Of a stretch of DNA of 64,000 nucleotides, positions 47,948 through 56,533 are shown piece by piece. The stretch comes from Myxococcales bacterium 68-20 (GTDB lineage: Bacteria > Myxococcota_A > Polyangia > Polyangiales > Polyangiaceae). The stretch covers positions 124,001 through 188,000 of the forward strand of contig MKVQ01000042.1 in the NCBI GenBank assembly GCA_001899635.1, written 5' to 3'. The notes beneath the pieces were generated by a model that saw only the letters and a list, made by a program, of their open reading frames with translations, was not told the origin of the DNA and did no database searches. Numbering within the stretch: the first letter of the stretch is position 1; each line of letters opens with the position of its first letter. The position numbers and the translations under genes were made by a program.

Positions 47948-48586
47948 ATGGAGAATGGGAGCCCGTTTCCCGCGCTCGCCCGGATGCTCTTTGCATCCGA
48001 TGAGCGTGCCCGCCCCGCGCCATCGTCCTTCGATGGGGAGAAGAACGCCGTGAGCGTGGAGGACGCCTCGCGCAAGCGCAAAGAGCAGATCGACCAGCTC
48101 GTCCGCGACCACCACGACTTCGTGTGGCGAACCGTGCGGCGCTTCGGCGTCGGCGATACCGACATCGACGACGTCGTGCAGGAGGTGTTCCTGATGGTCA
48201 CCCGCCACGTCACGGACATCGTGCGCGAGCGCGCCTTTCTGTTCCGCGCGTGCCAGTTCGCAGCCGCACGCGTGAAACGCACCGCGCTGCGCAGGCGGGA
48301 GGTCGATGGAGACGAGCTCCTTCCCACTCAAATCGACGCGAACGCGAATCCCGAGGAGAGCGCCGAGGCTTCCGAGGCGCGACGTCGGCTCCAGACGATC
48401 CTGGACGCCATGCCCGACGAGCTCCGAAACGTCTTCGTCCTCTTCGAGCTCGAACGCATGACCATGGCCGAAATCGCCGAAATCACGAGGACGCCGCCGG
48501 GAACGGTCGCATCCCGCTTGCGCAGAGCGCGCGAGCAGTTCCTGGCCGCTGTGAACACGAATGCCAGCGGAGGCGGTCATGAGTGA
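47948..48586 (+). CDS. Cassette B gene 2: ECF (sigma-70 family) sigma factor
   Basis: The 212-aa product has region 2 (QIDQLVRDHHDFVWRTVRRF, DIDDVVQEVFLMV) and region 4 (LQTILDAMPDELRNVFVLFE, MAEIAEITRTPPGTVASRLR), without region 3. It is clearly paralogous to the sigma factor at 11330-11914 (DFVWR, RRFG, VFVLFELE and SRLRRAREQF shared). The ATG at 47948 has a purine-rich AAGGGGG directly before it; a GTG at 48050 with a GGGGAG box would give 178 aa. The next gene overlaps its stop by 8 nt. Confidence 0.92.
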   Translation: MENGSPFPALARMLFASDERARPAPSSFDGEKNAVSVEDASRKRKEQIDQLVRDHHDFVWRTVRRFGVGDTDIDDVVQEVFLMVTRHVTDIVRERAFLFRACQFAAARVKRTALRRREVDGDELLPTQIDANANPEESAEASEARRRLQTILDAMPDELRNVFVLFELERMTMAEIAEITRTPPGTVASRLRRAREQFLAAVNTNASGGGHE

Positions 48587-49286
48587 TATGCGTCCTCTTC
48601 TCGACGAACCCCTTTCGGGAGAAGCGGCGAAGCTCTTGCGCTCTGCCGCAGCCGACGCCCCTCCGCACCCGGAGGCGAGCCACGCTCGCGTGGCGACGGC
48701 CATGGTGGCCTCGCCCCGCATCGAGGTCGTCACGTCCGCCGCCAAGACGATCGGTGGGGCGCCCCTCGCGCTCGTCGGTCTCGTCCTCGTCGCGGGCTCT
48801 GCCGCCTTCATCGCATCCAGGAGCGAGGAACCGACGCCCACGAACGCTCGCACGCCCTCCGCGACCACGTTGCCCGCGCCCGCACAACCCGAAGCACCGT
48901 CGTCGGACGATGGCACCGTGTCCGCGGCGTCGCCGTTGCCGTCGCTCAGGGTCGAAGATCTTCCCTCGGCGACGCCGAAGACGATCGCGTCGAGCGCGCC
49001 GGCGGCGCCGCGAGCGGCAGCCGTCGACGAGCTCGCGATGATCGATGCCGCCCGCGCCGATCTCACGGCAGGGCGTCCGGACGCCGCCCTGCAGCGCGTG
49101 GCAGCCTATCGCGCCCTCGGCCGCGCCCAGACCTACGCCGTCGAAGCCGACGTCATCGAGATCGAAGCGCTGAGCTCGGCGCGGCGCACCGCAGACGCAC
49201 GCGCGCGCGCCGAGCGGTTCTTGAAGCAGCATCCGCGCTCTCCTTACGAGCAGCGGGTCCGAGGCCTTCTCGAGGAGATGCCGTAA
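48579..49286 (+). CDS. Cassette B gene 3: single-pass membrane protein, candidate anti-sigma factor
   Basis: The 235-aa product has the same plan as the cassette A gene 3 protein: a short cytoplasmic part (LLDEPLSGEAAKLLRSAAAD), one span (PLALVGLVLVAGSAAFIA), a Pro/Thr/Ala linker and a helical extracytoplasmic part (AMIDAARADLTAGRPDAALQ, ARARAERFLKQHPRSPY) similar to TPR hairpins. It has no ZAS zinc motif. It overlaps the sigma gene by 8 nt with a GGAGG box upstream and overlaps gene 4 at TAATG. Confidence 0.75.
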   Translation: MSDMRPLLDEPLSGEAAKLLRSAAADAPPHPEASHARVATAMVASPRIEVVTSAAKTIGGAPLALVGLVLVAGSAAFIASRSEEPTPTNARTPSATTLPAPAQPEAPSSDDGTVSAASPLPSLRVEDLPSATPKTIASSAPAAPRAAAVDELAMIDAARADLTAGRPDAALQRVAAYRALGRAQTYAVEADVIEIEALSSARRTADARARAERFLKQHPRSPYEQRVRGLLEEMP

Positions 49287-50509
49287 TGGGTACGTTTGTC
49301 GAGACACGCACGAGCACCTGGCGACGGCGCACGCTCGCCGTCGCCGCGGTCGCCGCAATCGCTTCCGCCGCTTCATGCGCGCAAAACGAACGCGATCTGT
49401 TCTTCGGCGCTGGAGAGATCGCCGACGGCGGCTCGAGCGGCTCGTTCGCAACCCCGGATGCGGCAACACCCGAGCCCAGCGATGAGGCGAGCACCCCGCT
49501 CGCGCTCTGCGTATCGTCGGAGTGCCCAGCTCCATATGCGACCTGTCCGTCGTTCACCGGGCTCCCTCGCTACAAGTGCTCGATCAACCTCCTCACGGAC
49601 CGCGAAAACTGCGGCAGCTGCGGAAACTCTTGTGCGGTCCAGGCACCGAGCAGCGTACGCCTCGAGTGCGTGGAGGGCGAATGCACGGCCCTCTGCCCGA
49701 TGGGGCGCTTGAACTGCAACGGCGTCATCGACGATGGCTGCGAGACCGATCCCCTCACCGACGCGAAGAACTGCGGCGGCTGCGGGCTCGCATGTGCTCC
49801 CGGCGTCGAGTGCATCGAAGGCGCGTGCGGGTGTCCGCCGGGCCAGGTCGCCTGCAACGGAAAATGCGTCGACCTCACTTCGGACGACGCGAACTGTGGT
49901 GCTTGTGGCTTCGCCTGCGCAGCGAATCCGCCCGACGCAGGCACGCCGCCGGATCACATGTTCTACGGATGCGGCAACGGCACGTGCCGCACCCTGAAGT
50001 GCCAGGCCGGATGGGGCGACTGCAACGACGATCTCTCCGACGGCTGCGAGGTGTCTCTGACGGCCAAAGACGCCAACGGCTTCAACGATCCGAACAACTG
50101 CGGCGGGTGCGGCATCGTCTGCGCACCGAACGAGAAGTGCTTCGTGGCCTTCGGCCAGAGCGCCATCAAATGTCAGTGCCCGACCGGTCAGACCGTCTGC
50201 GGTGCCGGCACGTGCGCCAATCTCCAGACTGACATCAACAACTGCGGCTCCTGCGGTTACCGGTGCGGGGGCATTCCTCCCTACGGGCAAGGACTTCACG
50301 CCACCTGCGAGCGCGGGCGGTGCGGACTCGCATGCGACGACGGCAAGTCGGATTGCAACGGCAACATCGAAGACGGTTGCGAAACGGACTTGCTGCGTGA
50401 CCCGCGAAATTGCGGCGGATGCGGCGTCACTTGCGATGTCGCTGCCGGCCAACCTTGCGTCAACGGCGTTTGCGTCACGCAAGAGTGCCAGGGAGGAGAG
50501 ACCAAATGA
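49286..50509 (+). CDS. Cassette B gene 4: cysteine-rich NCG-repeat lipoprotein
   Basis: The 407-aa product has lipobox SAASC and an Asp/Gly/Ser linker, then six NCGxCGxxC copies (NCGSCGNSC, NCGGCGLAC, NCGACGFAC, NCGGCGIVC, NCGSCGYRC, NCGGCGVTC) alternating with DCNGNIEDGCETD-type acidic turns. The number and order of repeats match cassette A gene 4, with different loop content. The ATG overlaps the previous stop (TAATG), with GAGGAG upstream. The next gene starts within its stop (ATGA). Confidence 0.86.
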   Translation: MGTFVETRTSTWRRRTLAVAAVAAIASAASCAQNERDLFFGAGEIADGGSSGSFATPDAATPEPSDEASTPLALCVSSECPAPYATCPSFTGLPRYKCSINLLTDRENCGSCGNSCAVQAPSSVRLECVEGECTALCPMGRLNCNGVIDDGCETDPLTDAKNCGGCGLACAPGVECIEGACGCPPGQVACNGKCVDLTSDDANCGACGFACAANPPDAGTPPDHMFYGCGNGTCRTLKCQAGWGDCNDDLSDGCEVSLTAKDANGFNDPNNCGGCGIVCAPNEKCFVAFGQSAIKCQCPTGQTVCGAGTCANLQTDINNCGSCGYRCGGIPPYGQGLHATCERGRCGLACDDGKSDCNGNIEDGCETDLLRDPRNCGGCGVTCDVAAGQPCVNGVCVTQECQGGETK

Positions 50510-51651
50510 AACGCCCGCTTCTTCTCGGCCTTGGCTCCCTCGCGGGCGCGGCCCTCGGGCTCTTCGCCTGCGCTCATGACGATGCAATAGCACTGACGTC
50601 CGACGAAGAGCCTTCACCGCTGCCGGCGCTGGACGGCTCGACAGGCGCGGACGCATCGCCGGAAGACGCGAGCGATGCGAATGCCTGGAGTCCCTGCAGC
50701 GGATTCGGATTCTGCCTTCTCGACACCGAGCTTCCGCCCCTCGTGGCGCTGAACGCGATCACCGGAACGGCGGCCGACGACGTCTGGATCGTCGGAACGA
50801 AGGGCACCGTGCTGCACGGTAGCGGCACTTCGTTTGCTCCCGTTCCGGCGGGGACCGACGAGAGCCTCTTCTCGGTGTGGAGCCCAGCGCGCGACAACGT
50901 GTGGATCTCCGCTTCGAGCGCGCCGCTCCACGGTTCGGCGAAGGAAGGCGGTGGGGTCAAGTTCGAACGGGTCCCAGGCTCGACCTGGAACCCGTCGGGG
51001 GCCACGGGCGGAAGGATCTGGACCGTGTGGGGCAGCTCCGCGGACGACGTCTGGTTGGCCGGTGAGCCTTCGAGTCGCTTCGGCGGCAATGCCAGCGTCT
51101 GGCAACTGACCAGCGACGATGCCGGAGCGCCTGGATGGCGTTCGGTGTCGATCTGCGCTCCAGGAAAATTTTGCTCTCCGAACATCCGAGCGAGCTGGGG
51201 AAGCCCGAACGGTCCTGCCTGGCTCGTCGGCTCTCGTGGTGAGAACTACACGCCCGAGGTGGCCGACGGCGGCACGCTCTGGGCCTCCAAAGACAGCCGC
51301 ACGCTCATCGCTCTCGAGTCCGTCTGGGGCGCCCCGAACGGAGAGGCTTGGGCGGTGGGCGCGGGCGGAACCGTTCGTCGCTTCGCGCCCGACAAGAACA
51401 GCTGGGAGGTCATCGAGAGCCCGGTCTCGACGGCGCTCCACGGCGTGTGGGGACGCAATGCCGATGACGTATGGATCGTCGGCGATGAGGGTGTCGTCCT
51501 CCACTGGACCGGGAAAGCTCTGGAGCTCGAGACGATGCACGACCGCACGACGGTGGCTCCGGACCTGAATGCGATCTGGGGAATCGACCGGCAAATCTGG
51601 ATTGTCGGCAACGGCGTGATCTTCCACGCCGCCGACGCGGGGTCGCCATGA
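50506..51651 (+). CDS. Cassette B gene 5: Trp-rich beta-propeller lipoprotein
   Basis: The 381-aa product has lipobox LFAC, a Pro/Asp/Ala linker, a CSGFGFC Cys pair and blades with a central Trp: AITGTAADDVWIVG, SVWSPARDNVWISAS, TVWGSSADDVWLAG, SVWGAPNGEAWAVG, GVWGRNADDVWIVG. It overlaps gene 4 by ATGA with an excellent GGGAGGAG box. It is paralogous to the propellers of cassette A. No catalytic residues are visible. Confidence 0.85.
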   Translation: MKRPLLLGLGSLAGAALGLFACAHDDAIALTSDEEPSPLPALDGSTGADASPEDASDANAWSPCSGFGFCLLDTELPPLVALNAITGTAADDVWIVGTKGTVLHGSGTSFAPVPAGTDESLFSVWSPARDNVWISASSAPLHGSAKEGGGVKFERVPGSTWNPSGATGGRIWTVWGSSADDVWLAGEPSSRFGGNASVWQLTSDDAGAPGWRSVSICAPGKFCSPNIRASWGSPNGPAWLVGSRGENYTPEVADGGTLWASKDSRTLIALESVWGAPNGEAWAVGAGGTVRRFAPDKNSWEVIESPVSTALHGVWGRNADDVWIVGDEGVVLHWTGKALELETMHDRTTVAPDLNAIWGIDRQIWIVGNGVIFHAADAGSP

Positions 51652-52877
51652 AACTTGGAAAGACGCTTGCCCTTGCGCTGGTCGTGCCCGCGGCCGCGCG
51701 CGTGATCATCGGGTGTGCGAACGACGACTTCTCCGCTTCATTGGAGAACGTGCCCGATGGCGGGCAGCCGGACGCGTTCGTCGCCGCCGATGCATCGACA
51801 GAGGACGTCGCCGATGCGAGCGAGCTGCCCGATGGGGCGGCAGACGGTGGAATCCCCTGCAGTCCGGACGGGTTCTGCCACACGCGCTTGCCCGCCAGAG
51901 AGACCTTCGACGCGGGGGATCTCGCGCCCGATCTGCCCGTCTCGTTCGACCTCGTCGACGTCTCGGTCCTGCCGGGAGGCTCGGCGTGGGCCGTATCGGC
52001 GGGCGGGCACGTCCTCGAGTGGCGGGGCGAAGCGTGGTCGGTCGTGCACGTGGTCAGCACTCAGCTGAAGAAGGTCTGGGCCGCGACTGCCGATGACGTG
52101 TGGATCGCGGGAAATAGCGGCTTCGTGATGCACGGAACGCGAACGCCAGGCGCGCCGATGACGTTCGAGGACGCGAGTATCGGAGGCTTCGGCGCGATCC
52201 TCGGACTGGCGGGCGTCGACGACGAGGTCTGGGCGTACGCCAACAACATCCTCTACCGACGCGTCACTACGGAGGACGGAGGCGGGGCGTGGGCCGTCAC
52301 AGCCTATCCGTTCTCGGTCCCCGGGACCTCCCCGGCCGCACAGCTAACGGGCATGTGGCGAGGGCCAACCGGCCAACTCTGGCTCACCGGACGCGTATAC
52401 AATTCCTGCTTCTCCGGCTGCCAATACGTCTCTCGCGGAGCCCTCTGGAGACGCACGGTGGTCGACTCCGTCGTTGGTTTCGAAGAGGTTCCTTTCACCA
52501 CCGAGGGCATCTCGTATACCGGCGTGATCGCAGGAGCCGACCGGGGCGGTCATCCGGTCGTCTGCATCGGACAACCCTGCGCATCCGTCCTCCACGTCGC
52601 CGACGACGGCACCACCACCACCGAGAAGACGGGGTTGAGCGAAGGCTCGATCGAAGCCGCGTGGGCGAGCGGGCCCGACGATGCGTGGCTGGTAGGAAGC
52701 CCCGGCGTCGTCCGCCGCTGGAACGGTGCCGAGTGGACCTACGCCCGCGTCACCGTGACGAGCGCGCCGGTCGTCAAACCGCTTCACGCCGTGAACGGCG
52801 CGGTGAGCGAGTCGGGAGTCATCGACATGTGGATCGTCGGCAAAGACACGGCCCTGCACCGAACGGTGAAACCGTGA
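51648..52877 (+). CDS. Cassette B gene 6: second Trp-rich beta-propeller lipoprotein
   Basis: The 409-aa product has a signal peptide with lipobox IIGC, a DGGQPDAF-type linker, the CSPDGFCHTRLPAR Cys pair and blades such as VWAATADDVWIAG, LAGVDDEVWAYAN, GMWRGPTGQLWLTG and AWASGPDDAWLVG, with a final DMWIVGKDTALHR. It overlaps gene 5 (ATGA). It is the tandem partner of gene 5, as in cassette A. Confidence 0.85.
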   Translation: MKLGKTLALALVVPAAARVIIGCANDDFSASLENVPDGGQPDAFVAADASTEDVADASELPDGAADGGIPCSPDGFCHTRLPARETFDAGDLAPDLPVSFDLVDVSVLPGGSAWAVSAGGHVLEWRGEAWSVVHVVSTQLKKVWAATADDVWIAGNSGFVMHGTRTPGAPMTFEDASIGGFGAILGLAGVDDEVWAYANNILYRRVTTEDGGGAWAVTAYPFSVPGTSPAAQLTGMWRGPTGQLWLTGRVYNSCFSGCQYVSRGALWRRTVVDSVVGFEEVPFTTEGISYTGVIAGADRGGHPVVCIGQPCASVLHVADDGTTTTEKTGLSEGSIEAAWASGPDDAWLVGSPGVVRRWNGAEWTYARVTVTSAPVVKPLHAVNGAVSESGVIDMWIVGKDTALHRTVKP

Positions 52878-54127
52878 AGCACCTCAACTCACGAGCGCCG
52901 GTAGGCGCGTCGGGCTTCGCCATGCTGCTCTGCGTGCTCGCAGCGTGCGGTGATGACGCGACAGCGCTGCCCTTCGACGCGGACGGTTCCGCGCCGCCCG
53001 TCGAAGACGCCGGGACGGGAGAAGTCGCGCCCTCGACCGACGCCGCGACGCCCCCCGACGCCTCGGACGGTGCATCGCCCCGCGCCCCGTTCGATCCCAC
53101 GCCCGCCGAAATCACCTGTGGGGACGGGGCCTGCGCCAAGCGCATCGTCGCCGGCTATGGCCACTACTGCGTGGTGCTCGCGGATCAATCGCTGCGCTGC
53201 TGGGGCAAGGCGCGCGCGCTCGCACCGAGCGTCGACGCGTCGGAGCCGAGCACTGGGCCTCGCACCGTCGCAGCCGTCCAGGCCGTCATCGACGTGGCCG
53301 CCGGAGGTGACGGCACGTGTGCCGTCACGACCGACGGGAGCGTCCTCTGCTGGGATACGACGCGGAGCACGCCGACGCCGGTGGCCGGCATTGCGGGCGC
53401 GGACAGGGTTTGGGTCGCGAGCAACGGCACCATGCGGTGCGCTCGCGTCGCCGGCGATCTCATGTGCTGGCGTGGTGGGGCGGTCTCCAAGTTGGAGACC
53501 GGTGTGCCCGGCGTCGTAGAGGCCGTCGCGCTATCCTCGAACGCCACGTTCGTGATCGCAGACGGCGGAGAGGTCAGCTCGGCTGGTACGGACGGGCTGC
53601 TCCTCGGGCGACCGGCGTCCAGCGTCGCGGGCTCGCCGTCGCCGGTCGAGGATCTTCCCCTCGTCCTCTCGATGGGGGTGAGCTCGCATGCGTGCGCCAT
53701 CGCCGTCGACGGCCGACTCTTCTGCTGGGGCCGCGGAACGGGCGGGCAGCTCGGGCTCGGCTACAGCCGCGACGAGATCCGGCCCGCCGAGGTCCGCTTC
53801 CCCACGCGCGCGTGGCCGCAACAGATCGCCGTCGCGAGCTACCACAGCTGCGTCCGGACGACGGACGGCGCCCTCTGGTGCTGGGCTGGAACGAACGACC
53901 GAGGACAGCTCGGCTATCCGGAGAGCACCGGCGTCTACGTGCCGACGCGCGTGACGACTCTCGGGACGACGGCGACGGCGGCAGTAGCTACCGCCGACAA
54001 GTCCACGTGCGCGATCGCCACCGATGGAACGGTGCGCTGCTGGGGGGACAACCGGAACGGAGAGCTCGGGCAAAAAGCTCTCGACCAGCTCCGCCATCCC
54101 ATGCCCGCCATCGTCGATCTCGAGTGA
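52874..54127 (+). CDS. Cassette B gene 7: RCC1-repeat lipoprotein
   Basis: The 417-aa product starts at a GTG overlapping the stop of gene 6 and has lipobox LAAC and an Asp/Ala/Pro linker. RCC1-like blades carry a Cys before Trp: LRCWGKA, VLCWDT, LFCWGRGTGGQLGLG, LWCWAGTNDRGQLGY and VRCWGDNRNGELGQ. It has one blade fewer than the cassette A protein by my reading. It is a secreted propeller and not related in role to eukaryotic Ran exchange factors. Confidence 0.88.
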   Translation: MKHLNSRAPVGASGFAMLLCVLAACGDDATALPFDADGSAPPVEDAGTGEVAPSTDAATPPDASDGASPRAPFDPTPAEITCGDGACAKRIVAGYGHYCVVLADQSLRCWGKARALAPSVDASEPSTGPRTVAAVQAVIDVAAGGDGTCAVTTDGSVLCWDTTRSTPTPVAGIAGADRVWVASNGTMRCARVAGDLMCWRGGAVSKLETGVPGVVEAVALSSNATFVIADGGEVSSAGTDGLLLGRPASSVAGSPSPVEDLPLVLSMGVSSHACAIAVDGRLFCWGRGTGGQLGLGYSRDEIRPAEVRFPTRAWPQQIAVASYHSCVRTTDGALWCWAGTNDRGQLGYPESTGVYVPTRVTTLGTTATAAVATADKSTCAIATDGTVRCWGDNRNGELGQKALDQLRHPMPAIVDLE

Positions 54128-54138
54128 GAGGAACGAAC

Positions 54139-55890
54139 ATGAAGCTCTCTTTGCGGACCGTCGCGTTCGCGTCGTTCATCGTGACGTCCGGGCTCATCGC
54201 CTGCAGCTCGGTGGACCGAGGATTCGAACAGCGCGAGACCACCTTCTCCGGCTCCGATGCTGCGCCCGACGCGCCCGCGTCGTGTGAGGGGCGCAAGTGT
54301 TCGCGGGATCTCCACGCCGTCCTCGACGGCTGTACGGAAGCCGTGGTGGAGACATGTGAGCCCTCGTCGGGGTGTGCGAACGGTACGTGCGTTCCGGCAT
54401 GCGATAGCGCCGCTCAGTCCCACGGCTCCATCGGTTGCTCGTTCTGGACGACGCCGCCCGACGTCGTCCCGCAGGCGGACAACTCGTGCTTCGCCGCCTT
54501 CGTCGCCAATACCTGGTCGACCCCCGTTCGCGTGACGGGGACATATGGCAAGAACGCCCTCGACCTCTCGCGATCGATCTACCGGGCCGTGGCGACCGAC
54601 GGCGCGATCCGATACGAGCGCATCGAGGGGGCCATCCCTCCCGGCGAGCTCGGCATCGTCTTCCTCTCGCAAGCGCCGGATCGACCCGAGACGAAGGGAA
54701 ACTCGGTGGCGTGCCCGGACGGAGTCGAGGTCGCGCACGTGGGCATCGCGGTCGCCGAGCACGCGACGAGCATCTATGACGCTTTCCATCTCGAGACCGA
54801 TGCTCCGGTCTCGGTGTACTCGATGTTCCCGTACGGCGGCGCGAAGAGCTACCTGCCCTCCGCGACGCTGGTCCTCCCCTCTTCGTCGTGGTCGACCTCG
54901 TACGTGCTTCTCGACGGATGGAAGACGACCGAGTCGGACTCGTTCATCCAGATCGTCGCCGAATCGGACGACACCGAAGTGCGCGTGCGCCCGATCGTCG
55001 ACGTCCAGCCGGGCGTCAACGTCGATGCAGCTCCGCGCGGCTCCGTCGCGACATGGCGCCTGCAGCGTGGGCAGGTGCTCGAGCTGATGCAGCGAGACAG
55101 CCTCGCCGGTAGTCTCATGGAGACCTCCGCGCCGGTGGCCGTCTTCGGCGGCACGACCTGCCCGTACATCCCTGCAGGCGTAACGGCATGCGATTCGCTC
55201 CACCAGCAGATCGCGCCGGTCAACCAGTGGTCATCGCGCTATTCGGCGGTGCCCTACGCGTCGCGTCGAATCGCGGCCGACGGCACGAGCGTGGCGGAGT
55301 CGGTACCGTGGCGGCTCGTGGCAGCGCAGGACGGCACGGTGTTGACCTACGAACCGTCGCGTCCCGAGGGAGCGCCGACGGTCCTGGCTGCGAGCGAGTC
55401 GGTCACGTTCACGACCGATTCCATCTTCTCGGTTCGGAGCCAAGACGCGGCCCATCCGATTCACCTGTCGACCTACATGACGGGCGCTCGGAAGAACTCC
55501 ACGCTCGGCGACCCCGACTTCGTCAACATCGTCGCCGACGATCAGTTCCTCGACCGTTACGTGTCCTTCGTCGACCACACGTACAGCGACAGCACGCTCA
55601 CGGTGGTTCGCCGCAAGGACCAGCTCGGGTTCCACGACGTCGAGCTCGATTGCATCGGCGCGATCGGGGACTGGAAGCCGCTCGGAACCGACGGCACGAC
55701 CGAATACGCCTGGGTTCAGGTCACGAAGAACAGGCGAGGCGTGGGCGCATGCACCTACGGGCGGCACGAAGCGACGAGCAACGGTCCGTTCGGCTTGTAC
55801 GTCTGGGGCGTCGACAGCTTCGCAAGCTACGGCTTCCCGGCGGGCGCCGGCAGCCGGCCGACGTCGCCGGTACAGATCACGGTGCGCTGA
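54139..55890 (+). CDS. Cassette B gene 8: IgGFc-binding-type lipoprotein
   Basis: The 583-aa product has a signal peptide with lipobox LIAC, a Cys-rich entry (CEGRKCSRDL, CEPSSGCANGTCVPAC) and a long beta-rich domain with IgGFc-binding N-terminal features: SIGCSFWTTPPDVVPQ, CFAAFVANTWSTPVRVTG, PVSVYSMFPYGGAKSYLPSA, STSYVLLDGWKTTES, PVAVFGGTTCPYIP and a closing NGPFGLYVWGVDSFASYG. It starts 11 nt after gene 7 with a GAGAGGAACG box. It is homologous to 18908-20530, and a decayed piece of the same end lies at 30130-30225. Confidence 0.86.
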   Translation: MKLSLRTVAFASFIVTSGLIACSSVDRGFEQRETTFSGSDAAPDAPASCEGRKCSRDLHAVLDGCTEAVVETCEPSSGCANGTCVPACDSAAQSHGSIGCSFWTTPPDVVPQADNSCFAAFVANTWSTPVRVTGTYGKNALDLSRSIYRAVATDGAIRYERIEGAIPPGELGIVFLSQAPDRPETKGNSVACPDGVEVAHVGIAVAEHATSIYDAFHLETDAPVSVYSMFPYGGAKSYLPSATLVLPSSSWSTSYVLLDGWKTTESDSFIQIVAESDDTEVRVRPIVDVQPGVNVDAAPRGSVATWRLQRGQVLELMQRDSLAGSLMETSAPVAVFGGTTCPYIPAGVTACDSLHQQIAPVNQWSSRYSAVPYASRRIAADGTSVAESVPWRLVAAQDGTVLTYEPSRPEGAPTVLAASESVTFTTDSIFSVRSQDAAHPIHLSTYMTGARKNSTLGDPDFVNIVADDQFLDRYVSFVDHTYSDSTLTVVRRKDQLGFHDVELDCIGAIGDWKPLGTDGTTEYAWVQVTKNRRGVGACTYGRHEATSNGPFGLYVWGVDSFASYGFPAGAGSRPTSPVQITVR

Positions 55891-55965
55891 GCGCGCTCGA
55901 CCATCATCCAGCCCGAGCAGCGGCTCCTCGCCCACGACGCCAAGCGAAGCCCGACAGCTTCACGC

Positions 55966-55987
55966 GCCGGGCGACGGAGCGCCCGGC
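55966..55987. terminator. GC-rich hairpin between cassette B and regA
   Basis: GCCGGGCG (55966-55973) and CGCCCGGC (55980-55987) form a perfect 8-bp stem with loop ACGGAG, directly next to the regA stop. The flanking genes are convergent, so a bidirectional hairpin is expected here. No T-run follows on either side. Confidence 0.4.
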
Positions 55988-56533
55988 TCACTTCGCGGCC
56001 GGATATTTGGCGAGCTTTCGCTGCAGGCTGCGCCGATGCAGGCCGAGGAGGCGAGCCGCCTGCGTGATGTTCCCTCCGCAGTCGGTCAGGACGCGGTTGA
56101 TGTGCTCCCATTCGGCGCGCGCGAGGGACGGAACGCCGTGGTCGATGACCGCCGGAGCGTCGGGTGGGCGGTTCGCTCGCTCGAACGCCGCGAGGATGTC
56201 GTCCACGTCGGCGGGCTTCGTCAGGTAGTGCGTAGCTCCTAAGCGCACGGCCTCGAGGGCCGTCGCGATGCTCCCGTATCCGGTGAGGACGACGACGTTC
56301 GTCGCTTGATCGATCGCTTTGAGCTCGCGCACGACGTCGAGCCCCGAGCCGCCGGGCATGCGGAGATCGACGACGGCGAGCTCCGGACTCTCCGTCCGTG
56401 CGAGCTCGATCGCAGCCGCGCCGTCGGCCGCTGCTCGAACCTCGAACCCGCGGCTCTCGAAGGCGCGCACGAGCCGCGTGCGGAACGTCGCGTCGTCGTC
56501 GACGACCAATACGGTAAGAGACGCCTCAACCAT
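55988..56533 (-). CDS. regA: RegA/PrrA-type redox response regulator
   Basis: The 181-aa product has a receiver domain (about 6-120: LTVLVVDDDATFRTRL, phospho-Asp in AVVDLRMPGGSG, then VVVLTGYGS and the Lys in HYLTKPAD). The C-terminal Fis-like helix-turn-helix contains WEHINRVL, CGGNITQAARLLGLHRRSLQ and RKLAKYP, near identical in form to RegA/PrrA/ActR family regulators. These respond to quinone redox state and control respiration and cytochrome genes. It overlaps the kinase gene by 8 nt. Confidence 0.9.
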   Translation of the reverse strand: MVEASLTVLVVDDDATFRTRLVRAFESRGFEVRAAADGAAAIELARTESPELAVVDLRMPGGSGLDVVRELKAIDQATNVVVLTGYGSIATALEAVRLGATHYLTKPADVDDILAAFERANRPPDAPAVIDHGVPSLARAEWEHINRVLTDCGGNITQAARLLGLHRRSLQRKLAKYPAAK

